Shown: one piece after another, positions 19,294 to 28,748 of the stretch
Position numbering within the stretch: the stretch's first letter is position 1
How the letters are laid out: every line of letters starts with the position of its first letter
Source: Candidatus Dependentiae bacterium
Lineage (GTDB): Bacteria > Babelota > Babeliae > Babelales > Vermiphilaceae
Reading direction: 5' to 3'
Assembly (NCBI GenBank): GCA_026389015.1
Contig: JAPLIR010000024.1
Location: forward strand, 1 to 64,000
Length of the DNA stretch: 64,000 nucleotides
Position numbers and translations under genes: made by a program
Notes under the pieces: model-generated
Told to the model about the DNA's origin: nothing
The model's input: the letters and a program-made list of their open reading frames with translations, nothing else
Database searches by the model: none

Positions 19294-19755
19294 TTTTCTT
19301 AAAGGAAGACAATCATTAAAAAACGACTGCGTCCGGCGAAGCCAAAGGCGAAGACGGAAGTGATTTTGCGAAGCAAAATAGTATCGAACCACGTATGGCA
19401 AGCCATCTTTTTAAAGGACTCCGTATTATTAATAAAAAAATATTGGTAGAACTGAGCGAAGTATGCCCGACGTAGTTTGCCGAGCCTGATGGCCCGGATA
19501 AACGTAGCCTGGGCTGGCGGCACATTGTAAAAAGCTTTCTTCCCTCGTGCTTGGCCAGTTTTTTCAAGGAATCAAGATCATATATTACAAAGAGTTTCTA
19601 TCCACCGCTCGCCCTGAGTTTTTTTTGAAATGCGTAGCATGAAAAAAAAGTATCGAATGGGTCGGTGGACAAGTGATTTGCAATGGTAAGTTTTTTAGGT
19701 TTAACTCTTATCGTTTGGATTCAAACGCCCGCACCGTGTGGCGTACCAATCTTTC
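19294..19755. other. Non-coding repeat-rich stretch
   Basis: No supported gene. It contains GCGAAGCCAAAGGCGAAG-type units at about 19330-19360, a diverged copy of the dispersed repeat (GCCGAGCCTGATGGCCCGG, about 19471-19490) and short frames that are translations of repeats only. Confidence 0.5.
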
Positions 19756-20580
19756 TTAAATTTTAGCTTTTGAAGATGATTCTCTTGCTTCATCCTCAGC
19801 GGCAGTAGAATCTTTTTCATTCTTACGTTTTGCCCCTGCATGTTGTCCAGCGGCCTGTAAGTCTTTTCTCCATGAATCATCAGTTAATAAATCACCAATA
19901 TCTTTAATAGGTAATTCATCAGTTTTGTTATCTTTTCGAATTTCAAGTGCTGCTTTTATTAGAGTGTATGCTGATGCTGCTTTGACATGTTCACGAACAT
20001 GTTGGGGCGGCCATTTCGTATGTGTTTCAAGTAAAATATTTGGTAATGTATGAACACTGTCGCGCGTACTGTTATAATTATCATGAATGAGAATATTAGT
20101 TAAAAGTACCACGTCATTGATTCGAGTTGATTCAAGTGCGCAAGCTATGGAGCAAGATACGTTGTTGTTTTCAATGAGAGCTTGTTCTGTGACAGCTATT
20201 GCTCCAGCAAGCATATTAATCATGGGCATGCAAGTGTTTGCTGGGATTATTTTTTTTGTTGGTCGATGTACAACCATTGTTTCCTGACGGCCGGATATGC
20301 CACTACCTGCAACAAATTGAAGAGGAGATAAGCCTAATATGCCAGGGATTGAATTTTCTCTTATTATTTCTCCAATGCGCATTTGTAAGAAGCAGTGTCT
20401 TGCATGTTTTGACTGTTGCATGAGGCTGGATAAGAATTTATCGACTTCATTTTGACGGTAAAAATCTTCTTTTTCGCTTCCAGCTTGAACGTTATCAGAT
20501 TCATTTTTATGTTCCTCATCTTTTCCCATGCAGCCAAGGGGGGCATGTGCAAGTGCCAATAATAGTAACATCTTTTTCAT
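19756..20580 (-). CDS. Exported or lipoprotein-like protein of unknown function
   Basis: The 274-residue protein begins MKKMLLLLALAHAPLGC. It can be read as a signal peptide with a non-canonical lipobox (PLGC), so Cys17 may be lipidated. The mature part is mostly helical with a hydrophobic middle (MINMLAGAIAVTEQALI) and a charged C-terminus rich in Lys, Glu and Ser. GAAGGA lies before the start. No known domain is recognised. The gene stands alone. Confidence 0.6.
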   Translation of the reverse strand: MKKMLLLLALAHAPLGCMGKDEEHKNESDNVQAGSEKEDFYRQNEVDKFLSSLMQQSKHARHCFLQMRIGEIIRENSIPGILGLSPLQFVAGSGISGRQETMVVHRPTKKIIPANTCMPMINMLAGAIAVTEQALIENNNVSCSIACALESTRINDVVLLTNILIHDNYNSTRDSVHTLPNILLETHTKWPPQHVREHVKAASAYTLIKAALEIRKDNKTDELPIKDIGDLLTDDSWRKDLQAAGQHAGAKRKNEKDSTAAEDEARESSSKAKI

Positions 20581-20689
20581 AGTCGTATCCTTCTATAAAT
20601 ATCTCATTAATATCGTACATGCATTATGGTAGATCTTTTTGAATTTTCAGTCTATTGATTCATTCAGCATACTCGTTGCAATTAATAGT

Positions 20690-20697
20690 GCTATAAT
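20690..20697 (+). promoter_or_regulatory. Extended -10 element for the cca-like gene
   Basis: TGCTATAAT is a perfect extended -10, 41 bases before the first ATG. No clear -35 is seen. Confidence 0.45.
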
Positions 20698-20738
20698 GGT
20701 ACATAAATAAGAAACGTCTTAACAAAAAAGTGGTATGT

Positions 20739-22009
20739 ATGAAAAGTATAAAAATCTCTTCTCAACATCAGCAAGCGCTCCAAGAAGTGTTGATAAAATA
20801 CTATCCTGTACGCGATATTATTACTCAGATTGATCAACAAGGTGGACGAGTATTCCTGGTAGGTGGTGCCGTGCGCGACGTTTTGTTGGATCGTGTTATC
20901 AAGGATTTAGATATCGAAGTGCATGGTTTATTACTCTCGCAGCTTGAAGAAATTTTGCGTCACTACGGGCCGGTGAGTTTAGTAGGCAAATCATTTGGTG
21001 TATTGCGTTTGCATGTGCTTGATGTTGATTGGTCATTACCGCGTACTGACAGTAAGATTTACACAATAAAATTTTGCGTGCGCCCGATTCGGCACTGTTT
21101 GCTGAAGATCCCCTACGATTTTTCCGTGTTATGCAGTTTGTTGGTCGCTTTGAAATGGTGCCCGATGTTGCATTGAACGAGCTATGTAAAACAATGGATA
21201 TAAGCGGCGTATCGCGTGAGCGCATTGAAGTTGAGTTTGAAAAATTATTTTTAAAATCAAAGCGACCATCATTAGGCATTCGTTGGTTGCACAGCATTGG
21301 TCGTCTTCATGAAGTGTTGCCAGAAGTTGCTGCATTAGTTGGCGTGCCGCAAGAACCTGATTGGCATCCAGAAGGCGATGTGTTTGAACACACGATGCAA
21401 GCGGTCGATGCAGCAGCAGAAACAGAGTGCGACGCGGCAAAAAAACTTATTATAATCTATGCGGCTTTGTGTCACGATCTTGGCAAGGCAACTACCACAA
21501 AGCTTATTGATGGAAGATTGCGAAGCTTTGGTCATGCCGATGTTGGCACAGAATTGGCAAGAACAATGTTGCATCGCATTACGCATAACGTTGCATTGAT
21601 TGATTCTGTTTGTTTATTGGTGAAGTATCATTTGTTGCCCGGTGAATTTATTGCCAGCGACGCATCACGTGCTGCGTATAAGCGCTTGGCACGTAAATTG
21701 GCACCAGATCTCAACTTGCAGATGCTTGCTGATGTTGCACGAGCCGACAAACGTGGGCGTAATCCTTATGGGCCGGAGCCGTTAATGGCTCCAGTCGAAG
21801 ATATAGATAAGTTCTTAGAACGTGCGCAAGAAGCACAGGTTAAAGACCATAGCGAAGAGCCTGCATTACAAGGGCGTGATTTAATTGATCAAATCCAACC
21901 AGGTCCCGCAATGGGCGAATTATTAAAAAAGGCCTATGAGACTCAGATTGAAGAAGGCATTCAGGACAAGGAAGTTTTGAAAAAGCGCGTTCTTGAAAAT
22001 TTATCGTAG
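20739..22009 (+). pseudogene. cca: CCA-adding tRNA nucleotidyltransferase with internal deletion and frame change
   Basis: The N-terminal part has VGGAVRD (residues 41-47) and the metal-binding DLD (56-58) of class II nucleotidyltransferases, and continues to SLPRTDSK. The frame then runs into about 42 foreign residues and a stop at 21176. The rest resumes in another frame as NKILRAPDSALFAEDPLRFF near 21065 and runs to 22009, with an HD domain (HPEGDVFEHT, CHDLGK). Between the two parts the roughly 60-70 residues that should carry the RRRDFTINA nucleotide-selection motif are missing. The enzyme as read cannot add CCA. The cause may be a real deletion or an assembly fault. Confidence 0.75.
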
Positions 22010-22042
22010 AGTAATTTTTATTTTTAAAAAAAAGGAAGCCGT

Positions 22043-24886
22043 ATGAAGTTGAGCAAAATACTTACTGTATTCATTATGATGCAGGTGTATGCCATTACTA
22101 TTTTTGCTGCACAAAAATCAACGGTATCTACGGTGACTGATGCAGGGCAATTAGTTACCAAAAAATCTGAGCAAACTGTATTGAGTAAGAAGTTAGATGA
22201 ACTTAAAACAGCAATCGACAAGAAGGATATGGAAGCTGTTGCAAAATTAGTACCTGAGGTTGAAAAGATTAAACAAGAAACTATCGTTGATAAGCGTGTT
22301 AAAGATGCTTTAGCTAAAACAAGGGCTGATCTTGTTTCTGCAGCTAAGAAACTATTACAAGATAACAAACATCAAAGGCCCGATAATCAACATAATGTTG
22401 CCATATGGTTAGATAAAAGTGAGTCAGGTAAAGGTCTGATGACCTACATTGTTGCCTTTGCATTCTGTGATGCTCGTTATCCCATGATTTTAAGCAATTT
22501 TTTATTACATTCATTTTTTACGTCTGAGATTGATGAGGTTAAAAGGGTGCAACAGGCTGTATTAGATAGTTTTAAGGAAAATGGATGGTCGGTATATAAA
22601 AATAAATCAGAAGATTTTTACCTGTTTATTCCTAAATCCTATTTGACTGATAAACAACTACAAGAAGATCCTAAAAAAAGTGGATTTAATATTAAGGATC
22701 TTATCAAAATATCTGATCCAATGGATTTTAAAAATATAAAAATTGGTTCGGATAGGACTGCGCCGATTAATCTTGATAATTTATTTGCATTGTTTATTCA
22801 AAGTAAAGATGAATCGGCAGGTATGTGGAATATCTATCTGGAGGGGCATGGAATATATTCAAGAAAGCTTGAAGCTGTAATTGATTCTGGAGAATTACCA
22901 ACGCAATTTTCATCATTAAAAATTGCCGATTATGATGATGCATCAATAGCAGGGCTTAAGTTGCCTGCCTTTAGAAAGATGATACAATTTTTGGTGCATA
23001 ACATTAATACCAATTTTTTGTACTATTTGACATGTCATGGTGGAGGTTATAATGCGTTATTACCATTTGCTTCTACTCTTGTTACTGAAAAGGGTAATAT
23101 TTTAGGGCTGGGAATAGAAGAACCTGATTTTGTTATTGTTAATGGATCTATAGGAGAAGATTCGGTTATAACTTCGGTATCTAAGAAAAATATCGATCTA
23201 TGTGTGGCGTGTTCTAAGGATAGGGACTGTTTAGACAAGAATTCTTACTCACTAGCGGGATTATTTAATGCACTCAATACATTTTCTTACACTATAGGTG
23301 TTAAGCCGACTATTTTCAAAGATGAGGAATTAATCCATATACTAACACCAATAACGATTAGGGGGAGCTTCCTTAGAGTTAGGGAAGATGTTTCGAATCT
23401 TCCTCAAGTTATGTTCCCCAAAAGCAAAATATTTCGTGCGGTGAATCTGAAGGGTGTCTACACCATTACTAATGCCTTAGCCGCAAGTCGAGCATTAGAA
23501 AAGAAGCCCATCGTTATTGGAAGCGAAAGAGTTCTTCTCTACGCGAGAAATCTTTATGAACTTACGGTTGAAGGCTTTTCTAACGCGAGTATTTTGTCGG
23601 TACTCCCCTATATTTCATTGCATAAAATTTCTACATTGAATATTGAAGAGCGCCGTTCTATTGATGAATTAGTAGGGCTGTTTTTTGGTATAATCTATAA
23701 ATTTCCAAAGTATTTTTATATTGACATGGTTAATTTTCACAAAGATTCTATGAAAATTAATAATATGTTGATCAGGATGCAGGGATTTGAGGCACATGTT
23801 ATTTATAGGACTGTTGATGATAAGGTGTATTATGACATCTATGGAGCAGATGAAGAAGTTAAATATGTCACGAAAAAATCGAGCAAATTATTGTCAAAAA
23901 CGGAGCTTCAAGAAAGTAAAAACAAACAAAAAAGTGAGATAATAAAAGATCAGTTCATTTCAACTGTTATAGAATATTTTCAACATAACGAAGTTAAAAG
24001 ATTTTTTAATTATGACACAATTTTTTCCAAGCTTCTATCGTCAGATGAGCTAGTTGTTGTTTCCCAATATGTAAATCCTATAGCTAATGTAGAGTTGTCT
24101 GAAATAGCATCTTGGGAAAATAGATTGCTTCAAGCTGCCTCATTTGATATTAAAGCGATAGAAACATTGTTAAATAGGCAAGATATTATAAAATCTGGTG
24201 CTAATCTTAACGCAGTGGATGAGTTGGGCAATACCGCACTTATCTTGTTAGCGCGACAGGATGAAAAGAAGAATACAATAATCATACCTTTGATCAAAAA
24301 AATGATTAAAATGGGCGCGGATGTAAATTTATCAAGTGAGGATAAGACTGCGCTTAAGGCAGCGGTTTTGCAAGATAACGCAGGTATAGTACAGGCATTA
24401 GTTGATGCTGGCGCTAAAGTTGATAGCTCTACATTCCTGTTAGCAATTCGCCGAGGTATTCAGACTATTGTTGAGATGTTGATTAAAGCTGGCGCGGATG
24501 TAAATGTCAAAGATAAAGATGGCAATTCGCCACTCGCAGTTGCTGTTTTATCTAACAATAAAGATATTGTTGAAATCCTGATCAGAGCAAAGGCAGATGT
24601 TAAAATTAATAATCGTAGGGGACAACCAGTTCTTAGCGATGCTGTTACACAAGGCGATAAAGATATTGTTGGCCTCCTACTAGGATCTGGTGCTGATGCA
24701 AATACCAAAAACAAAAACGGTCGTTCGGTGCTCATGCAAGCAGTAGAAAAAAATGATGCAACCCTTGTGAGCATGCTGATTAAGGCCGGAGCAGATGTCA
24801 ACGCTAAGGATTTGCAAGGTAGAACAGCAGCTAATTTTGCCACAACTCCTGAAATTAAACAGCTATTAGAAAGTGCTTCAAAGTAA
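22043..24886 (+). CDS. Large exported ankyrin protein with a putative caspase-fold (clan CD) domain
   Basis: The 947-residue protein has a signal peptide (cleavage near FAA, 23), a coiled-coil stretch (about 40-110), a long alpha/beta region and about six ankyrin repeats (about 705-945; units like GADVNVKDKDGNSPLAVAV). In the middle, a strand MWNIYLEGHG ends in His269-Gly and a strand FLYYLTCHGG ends in Cys331. This order and strand-HG / strand-C pattern is that of clan CD cysteine peptidases (caspases, clostripain, gingipain). Peptidase function is inference; ankyrin repeats and export are clear. The gene lies between cca and a second copy of the cca 3' end. A host-directed role is likely. 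Confidence 0.7.
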   Translation: MKLSKILTVFIMMQVYAITIFAAQKSTVSTVTDAGQLVTKKSEQTVLSKKLDELKTAIDKKDMEAVAKLVPEVEKIKQETIVDKRVKDALAKTRADLVSAAKKLLQDNKHQRPDNQHNVAIWLDKSESGKGLMTYIVAFAFCDARYPMILSNFLLHSFFTSEIDEVKRVQQAVLDSFKENGWSVYKNKSEDFYLFIPKSYLTDKQLQEDPKKSGFNIKDLIKISDPMDFKNIKIGSDRTAPINLDNLFALFIQSKDESAGMWNIYLEGHGIYSRKLEAVIDSGELPTQFSSLKIADYDDASIAGLKLPAFRKMIQFLVHNINTNFLYYLTCHGGGYNALLPFASTLVTEKGNILGLGIEEPDFVIVNGSIGEDSVITSVSKKNIDLCVACSKDRDCLDKNSYSLAGLFNALNTFSYTIGVKPTIFKDEELIHILTPITIRGSFLRVREDVSNLPQVMFPKSKIFRAVNLKGVYTITNALAASRALEKKPIVIGSERVLLYARNLYELTVEGFSNASILSVLPYISLHKISTLNIEERRSIDELVGLFFGIIYKFPKYFYIDMVNFHKDSMKINNMLIRMQGFEAHVIYRTVDDKVYYDIYGADEEVKYVTKKSSKLLSKTELQESKNKQKSEIIKDQFISTVIEYFQHNEVKRFFNYDTIFSKLLSSDELVVVSQYVNPIANVELSEIASWENRLLQAASFDIKAIETLLNRQDIIKSGANLNAVDELGNTALILLARQDEKKNTIIIPLIKKMIKMGADVNLSSEDKTALKAAVLQDNAGIVQALVDAGAKVDSSTFLLAIRRGIQTIVEMLIKAGADVNVKDKDGNSPLAVAVLSNNKDIVEILIRAKADVKINNRRGQPVLSDAVTQGDKDIVGLLLGSGADANTKNKNGRSVLMQAVEKNDATLVSMLIKAGADVNAKDLQGRTAANFATTPEIKQLLESASK

Positions 24887-24889
24887 TAG

Positions 24890-25024
24890 TTGCAGGGACG
24901 CGACTTGATTGATCAAATCGAGCCAGGTCCGGCCATGGGATTATTATTAAAAAAGGCGTATGAGATTCAGATTGAAGAAGGTATTCAGGATAAAGAAGTG
25001 CTGAAAAAGCGTGTTCTTGGATAG
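24890..25024 (+). pseudogene. Remnant duplicate of the cca 3' end
   Basis: Codons from TTG at 24890 read LQGRDLIDQIEPGPAMG, then AYEIQIEEGIQDKEVLKKRVL and a stop. The real cca C-terminus (from 21867) reads LQGRDLIDQIQPGPAMG and on in the same way. About 44 codons are preserved with scattered base changes. It has no start and no upstream part. Confidence 0.85.
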
Positions 25025-25226
25025 GAAGTCTTAAAGTAGACAAAAGGTATGCCTTGGTCAAATTGCCAGGGCGTACCTTTTTCATTTCCATTGCATGAGG
25101 TCATCATGAGCATCACGAGCATTAATGCATGATTTTATTTTCGTATGTTCTTTTAAAAAAGATACAGGGTGTGATACACTGTGCGTAGTTAAGCGTATAA
25201 AAAATTATAGATGCAAAGGATAGTAT

Positions 25227-25910
25227 ATGATAATGGGAAATGCGATTTGGCAGTTGATAGCACAATCAGATGCCGTGAGTAAGTTTGTATTGTTAGTGTT
25301 GTTAGGTATGTCTATTGCGTGTTGGACAGTGTTTTTGTACAAGCTTGTGTTGTTACGTTTGAAAAAACGACACATGGACAAAGCGCTTGATCTTATAAAA
25401 GCAATGCGGACGCTTGATGATATGCTGGTGGTGGCAACTCAGTTGCATAACACCATGCCTGGCTATTTTCTCTCAAAAAATTTAAGCTTTTTAAAATCAA
25501 TGATAGAGCTGAATAAAGAACGTGGCAGAACTGAATTGAGCCAGCAGGATTTTGAATTATTCCAACAACATATGTATCAAACGGTTGATGATATGGTCTA
25601 CAGCGATGAAGCTTATGTGCCACTTCTTTCAACCTGTGCAGCAGTTTCTCCTTTGTTAGGATTGTTTGGTACGGTTTGGGGCTTAGTTCACTCGTTCGTT
25701 CGTATTAGTGAAAAACAATCTGCTGACATTGCAACCGTAGCTCCTGGTATTGCAGAAGCATTGATCACCACCTTGGTTGGTTTAATCGTAGCAATTCCTG
25801 CATTAATCATGTTTAACTACATTCAAGTGCGCGTGCGTGAACTTGAACAACATTATAACGCATTAGCTGACAGAGTTGGTTTTACGATACAACGTTTATT
25901 GCTCAAATAG
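25227..25910 (+). CDS. tolQ: TolQ/ExbB-family proton channel protein
   Basis: The 227-residue protein has a first membrane helix (about 18-38) and two later ones in VPLLSTCAAVSPLLGLFGTVWG and EALITTLVGLIVAIPALIMFNY, the MotA/TolQ/ExbB signature. TolQ with TolR forms a proton-driven motor in the inner membrane that energises TolA. AAAGGA precedes the ATG. It is the first gene of tolQ-tolR-tolA-tolB, with a 9-base gap to tolR. Confidence 0.93.
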   Translation: MIMGNAIWQLIAQSDAVSKFVLLVLLGMSIACWTVFLYKLVLLRLKKRHMDKALDLIKAMRTLDDMLVVATQLHNTMPGYFLSKNLSFLKSMIELNKERGRTELSQQDFELFQQHMYQTVDDMVYSDEAYVPLLSTCAAVSPLLGLFGTVWGLVHSFVRISEKQSADIATVAPGIAEALITTLVGLIVAIPALIMFNYIQVRVRELEQHYNALADRVGFTIQRLLLK

Positions 25911-25919
25911 GAGGGGCTG

Positions 25920-26336
25920 ATGGCTTTTATACGTAGAAAAAGAAAAACACCTTCGGCATTACACGATATTCCGTTAACACCGCTTATCGATACCGCATTG
26001 ACGTTGCTTATCATTTTTATGGTGACGACTCCCATGATGCAAAATGCGATTAAAGTGACGTTGCCCGACGGTCAAGCCAAGGAAGATGGCGGCGCTAAAC
26101 AAGATTTAATTGTGTATATCGATAGCCATGAAAAATTATTTTTTAATGGCATGCCGGTAACTAAAGATAGTTTAGTAGGCGCTGTTAGACAAAAAATTGG
26201 CAACGATACGCAAAGTACGGTTTTTGTAAAAGCAGATCAATCGGTGCGCTATGGCCATGTTATACAAATTGTTGATCAGCTGAAAGTTGCGGGAGGCGTT
26301 CGCTATGTGGCTTTGGCTACAAAAAAAGTTGCCTAA
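25920..26336 (+). CDS. tolR: TolR/ExbD-family protein
   Basis: A single N-terminal membrane helix starts with IPLTPLIDTALTLLIIFMVT, where the Asp is the conserved proton-carrying residue (D of TPLID). A periplasmic domain with FVKADQSVRYGHVIQIVDQLK follows. Length 138 is typical. GGAGGGG precedes the start. Its end overlaps tolA by 32 bases. Confidence 0.93.
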   Translation: MAFIRRKRKTPSALHDIPLTPLIDTALTLLIIFMVTTPMMQNAIKVTLPDGQAKEDGGAKQDLIVYIDSHEKLFFNGMPVTKDSLVGAVRQKIGNDTQSTVFVKADQSVRYGHVIQIVDQLKVAGGVRYVALATKKVA

Positions 26337-27201
26337 AGTTCTTACGCTTTGGGCAAAATTATTTATTTTCACGACCGGCATACATGCTGGATTACTCTTT
26401 GTTATGTTGTTTATGTATAAGGGTGATTCGGCGCATTATGCGTTTTCTATTAATCAAGCGATTGATGCTGATGCGGTCGTAGTTTTTTTGCCGCTGCAAA
26501 AGAAAGTTTACAATGCACCACGTGGCAAAAAAGGTGGTAGAGGGAAATCTGCTTGTGCTGCGCAAGCAAAGCCTGTAGCAAAGCCGGCAGCGCCGGTTGA
26601 AAAAGCTGCAAAGGAAACAACAGTAGCTACGCCTGCAGAACCAAAAAAAGTAATTGCGCCGAAAAAAAGCAAAACAGAAACAGCACAAGATGCTACTAGT
26701 AAAAAAGACAAAGCAAAAAAAAATAAGCAGGAAAAAGTAAAAGTTCCAGAGAAAGTAAAAGAAAAACTTGTAGAAAAAGTTGTAGAGAAACCCGCAGAAA
26801 AAGTGGTAGAAAAATTACCAGAAGAAGAACTAAAAAAAGAAGAGCTCCAGCCACTTGTTGTGCCAGATATGGCAGCAACGGGTACGCAAGAATCATCGAC
26901 AGAGGGCGATGGATCGCCTAACATTCGATATGTTGGGCAGGATGATTTAGATGCAATGTATATGCAAGATGCGGTGATTCAAGAAGTTGCACAGCATTGG
27001 CGACCTCCGGTTGGTATATCAAAAGATCGTGTATGTGTTACTACTATTACCATTGATTGGAATGGTAAAGTAAAAAAAATTAAGATTGATACACCATCGG
27101 GTGTTCCTATGTATGATATTTCAACGCGTTCGGCAGCTCTTGCTACGCAGTATCCAAAAAGCCTTTGGGGCAAAGAATGTACCATAACTTTTAAACAATA
27201 A
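26305..27201 (+). CDS. tolA: TolA/TonB-like periplasm-spanning protein
   Basis: One membrane helix (about 15-37) is followed by a long Lys, Ala, Glu and Val-rich stalk (VEKVVEKPAEKVVEKLPEE) and a C-terminal TonB/TolA-like domain with VIQEVAQHWRPPVGI and VTTITIDWNGKVKKIKI. The start ATG at 26305 has GGGAGG in front and is preferred over an upstream TTG. It lies between tolR and tolB, as expected for the protein linking the TolQR motor to TolB in the periplasm. A pal gene is not next to the cluster. Confidence 0.85.
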   Translation: MWLWLQKKLPKVLTLWAKLFIFTTGIHAGLLFVMLFMYKGDSAHYAFSINQAIDADAVVVFLPLQKKVYNAPRGKKGGRGKSACAAQAKPVAKPAAPVEKAAKETTVATPAEPKKVIAPKKSKTETAQDATSKKDKAKKNKQEKVKVPEKVKEKLVEKVVEKPAEKVVEKLPEEELKKEELQPLVVPDMAATGTQESSTEGDGSPNIRYVGQDDLDAMYMQDAVIQEVAQHWRPPVGISKDRVCVTTITIDWNGKVKKIKIDTPSGVPMYDISTRSAALATQYPKSLWGKECTITFKQ

Positions 27202-27212
27202 ATGAGATACCT

Positions 27213-28640
27213 ATGAAAAAAACAACAAAGAGTTTATTAGGAAAGTCTTCGACAAAGCTCAGACAGGACGGCGAGAGAGATTTTCTTAAGCCGTCCTCCC
27301 TGAAGGCAGCGCTTTTGCGCGTACTTGAAGGGGCAAAAGTTTGGGTATTATTCGTTGGTATGGTTAGTGCTGTAGCGATGCCGATGAGCACTGCCCAAGA
27401 AACACAATCGCCAACGTTTGCAATAAGTGTTGCGCCAAAGGAACATGCAAAGCTCTCTTTGTTCTTGGGAGTCGTTGGTGCTATGACTCCAGCATTGCGC
27501 GACATGGTGGCGATAATAAAAAAAGATCTTGAATTTAGTGGTCAGTTTGCTGTTGCTGTGCATGAAATCAAAGCATTGCACACAAAGAATGAGATTACTA
27601 AACTGTTTGAGCAGGGATATTCTCTGGCCGTATTTTTAAATGATACACCGGCTCACGATGGTGTTGAATGGCGTGTGTACGACACAACGCAGGTTGTTAT
27701 GCTCAAAGGGTCAAAGTATACCAAGCGTGGCACCGTGCCTCGTGGGTGGGCGCATAATGTATCCGATGTCTTATGGTCTGTGTTGACAGGCGACGAAGGA
27801 TTTTTCTCCACCAAGCTTGCCTATTGTAAAGATATGCATCGTCCTAAAAAAAGGATGGTCAAATATATTTACGTTGCTGATTATGATGGCTCCCATGAGC
27901 AGGAGTTGGTTACGTTGCCAACGGTGAGCGTTGCGCCGCGTTGGAATAATGACGTTAAGTCCCCACTGCTGTTTTATTCAGAATATACTAATGCAAACGT
28001 ACGTCTTGTGGGCGTTAGTATGAATAAAAAAAGAAAAATAGCTTCTAATTTTGATGGTATTAATATGTTGCCAGCATTTTCTAAAGACGGTAAGCATGTG
28101 GTCTATTGCGCATCGCATGGCGATGGTACTTGTCAATTGTATTACCACGACAAGGGTGCCTTTAGAAAAATAACCAAAAATAATGGCAACAACGTGTCAC
28201 CAACGTTTTCTGCAGATGGCAAAAAGATATTCTTCTGTTCTGATTTCCAGACTGGCAAGCCACAGGTCTATTGTTACAATATAGAAACAGATAATCTTGA
28301 CCGTTTAACGCATGGTGGCTATTGCGCTGCGCCAAGCTATTGCTCGCGTCATTGCAAGCTCGTGTATTCAAAAATTGTGGGTGGGACAATGCAGTTATTT
28401 TTATATGATACTAAGCATCAAGAGCATACCCAGTTGACCTTTGATAGTGGCAATAAAGAAGAATGCTCGTGGTCACCATGCGGCAACTTCTTATTGTTTT
28501 CTGTCGAGCAGGGAGAAAAAAGCCGCATTGCTATGTTGAATATTGTGACGAACGTGAGGCGTTATATTACCTCTGAAAAACAGGTGTGTAGCTATCCTGC
28601 ATGGTCACCGACGTACGAAGAATTTCCTATTGTTGCTTAA
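27213..28640 (+). CDS. tolB: TolB-like periplasmic beta-propeller protein
   Basis: TolB binds TolA and Pal to keep the outer membrane tied to the cell wall during division. The N-terminal TolB domain (AMTPALRDMVAIIKKDLEFSGQF) is followed by about five PD40 propeller blades, with repeats such as NMLPAFSKDGKHVVYCAS, NVSPTFSADGKKIFFCS and ECSWSPCGNFLLFS. It is unusually Cys-rich in the propeller. The signal peptide is displaced: residues about 12-31 (SSTKLRQDGERDFLKPSSLK) are the translation of a palindromic repeat, and the hydrophobic segment follows only at about 44-60. Confidence 0.88.
   Translation: MKKTTKSLLGKSSTKLRQDGERDFLKPSSLKAALLRVLEGAKVWVLFVGMVSAVAMPMSTAQETQSPTFAISVAPKEHAKLSLFLGVVGAMTPALRDMVAIIKKDLEFSGQFAVAVHEIKALHTKNEITKLFEQGYSLAVFLNDTPAHDGVEWRVYDTTQVVMLKGSKYTKRGTVPRGWAHNVSDVLWSVLTGDEGFFSTKLAYCKDMHRPKKRMVKYIYVADYDGSHEQELVTLPTVSVAPRWNNDVKSPLLFYSEYTNANVRLVGVSMNKKRKIASNFDGINMLPAFSKDGKHVVYCASHGDGTCQLYYHDKGAFRKITKNNGNNVSPTFSADGKKIFFCSDFQTGKPQVYCYNIETDNLDRLTHGGYCAAPSYCSRHCKLVYSKIVGGTMQLFLYDTKHQEHTQLTFDSGNKEECSWSPCGNFLLFSVEQGEKSRIAMLNIVTNVRRYITSEKQVCSYPAWSPTYEEFPIVA
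27247..27306 (+). repeat. Palindromic repeat inserted in the tolB 5' coding region
   Basis: CTTCGACAAAGCTCAG, then AGGACGGC, matches the intergenic palindrome at 48786-48857. The arms AGGACGGC and GCCGTCCT (apart from one end base) form a stem. It keeps the tolB frame open. Confidence 0.7.
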
Positions 28641-28661
28641 TAGCGTGTGCGTTTTTTACTA

Positions 28662-28690
28662 TCGACAGGATAAGCCACTTTTATTATACT
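28662..28690 (+). promoter_or_regulatory. ftsH promoter
   Basis: TCGACA and TATACT are separated by 17 bases, 58 bases before the ftsH start. Confidence 0.65.
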
Positions 28691-28748
28691 TAAAGGTAAT
28701 AGTTGATAGCACTAATGATTTATTTCAAATGAACAGGTAGTATATTTT

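Noticed and set aside
19157-19363. Reading frame across tRNA-Ala and its downstream repeat
   Set aside because: It overlaps a clear tRNA gene, and the rest translates repeats.
20739-22009. Translational frameshift rejoining the two cca parts
   Set aside because: A shift would not restore the roughly 60-70 missing residues, so deletion fits better.
26508-26924. Minus-strand frame opposite the tolA stalk
   Set aside because: It is the complement of a low-complexity Lys/Ala/Glu region and is antisense to tolA.
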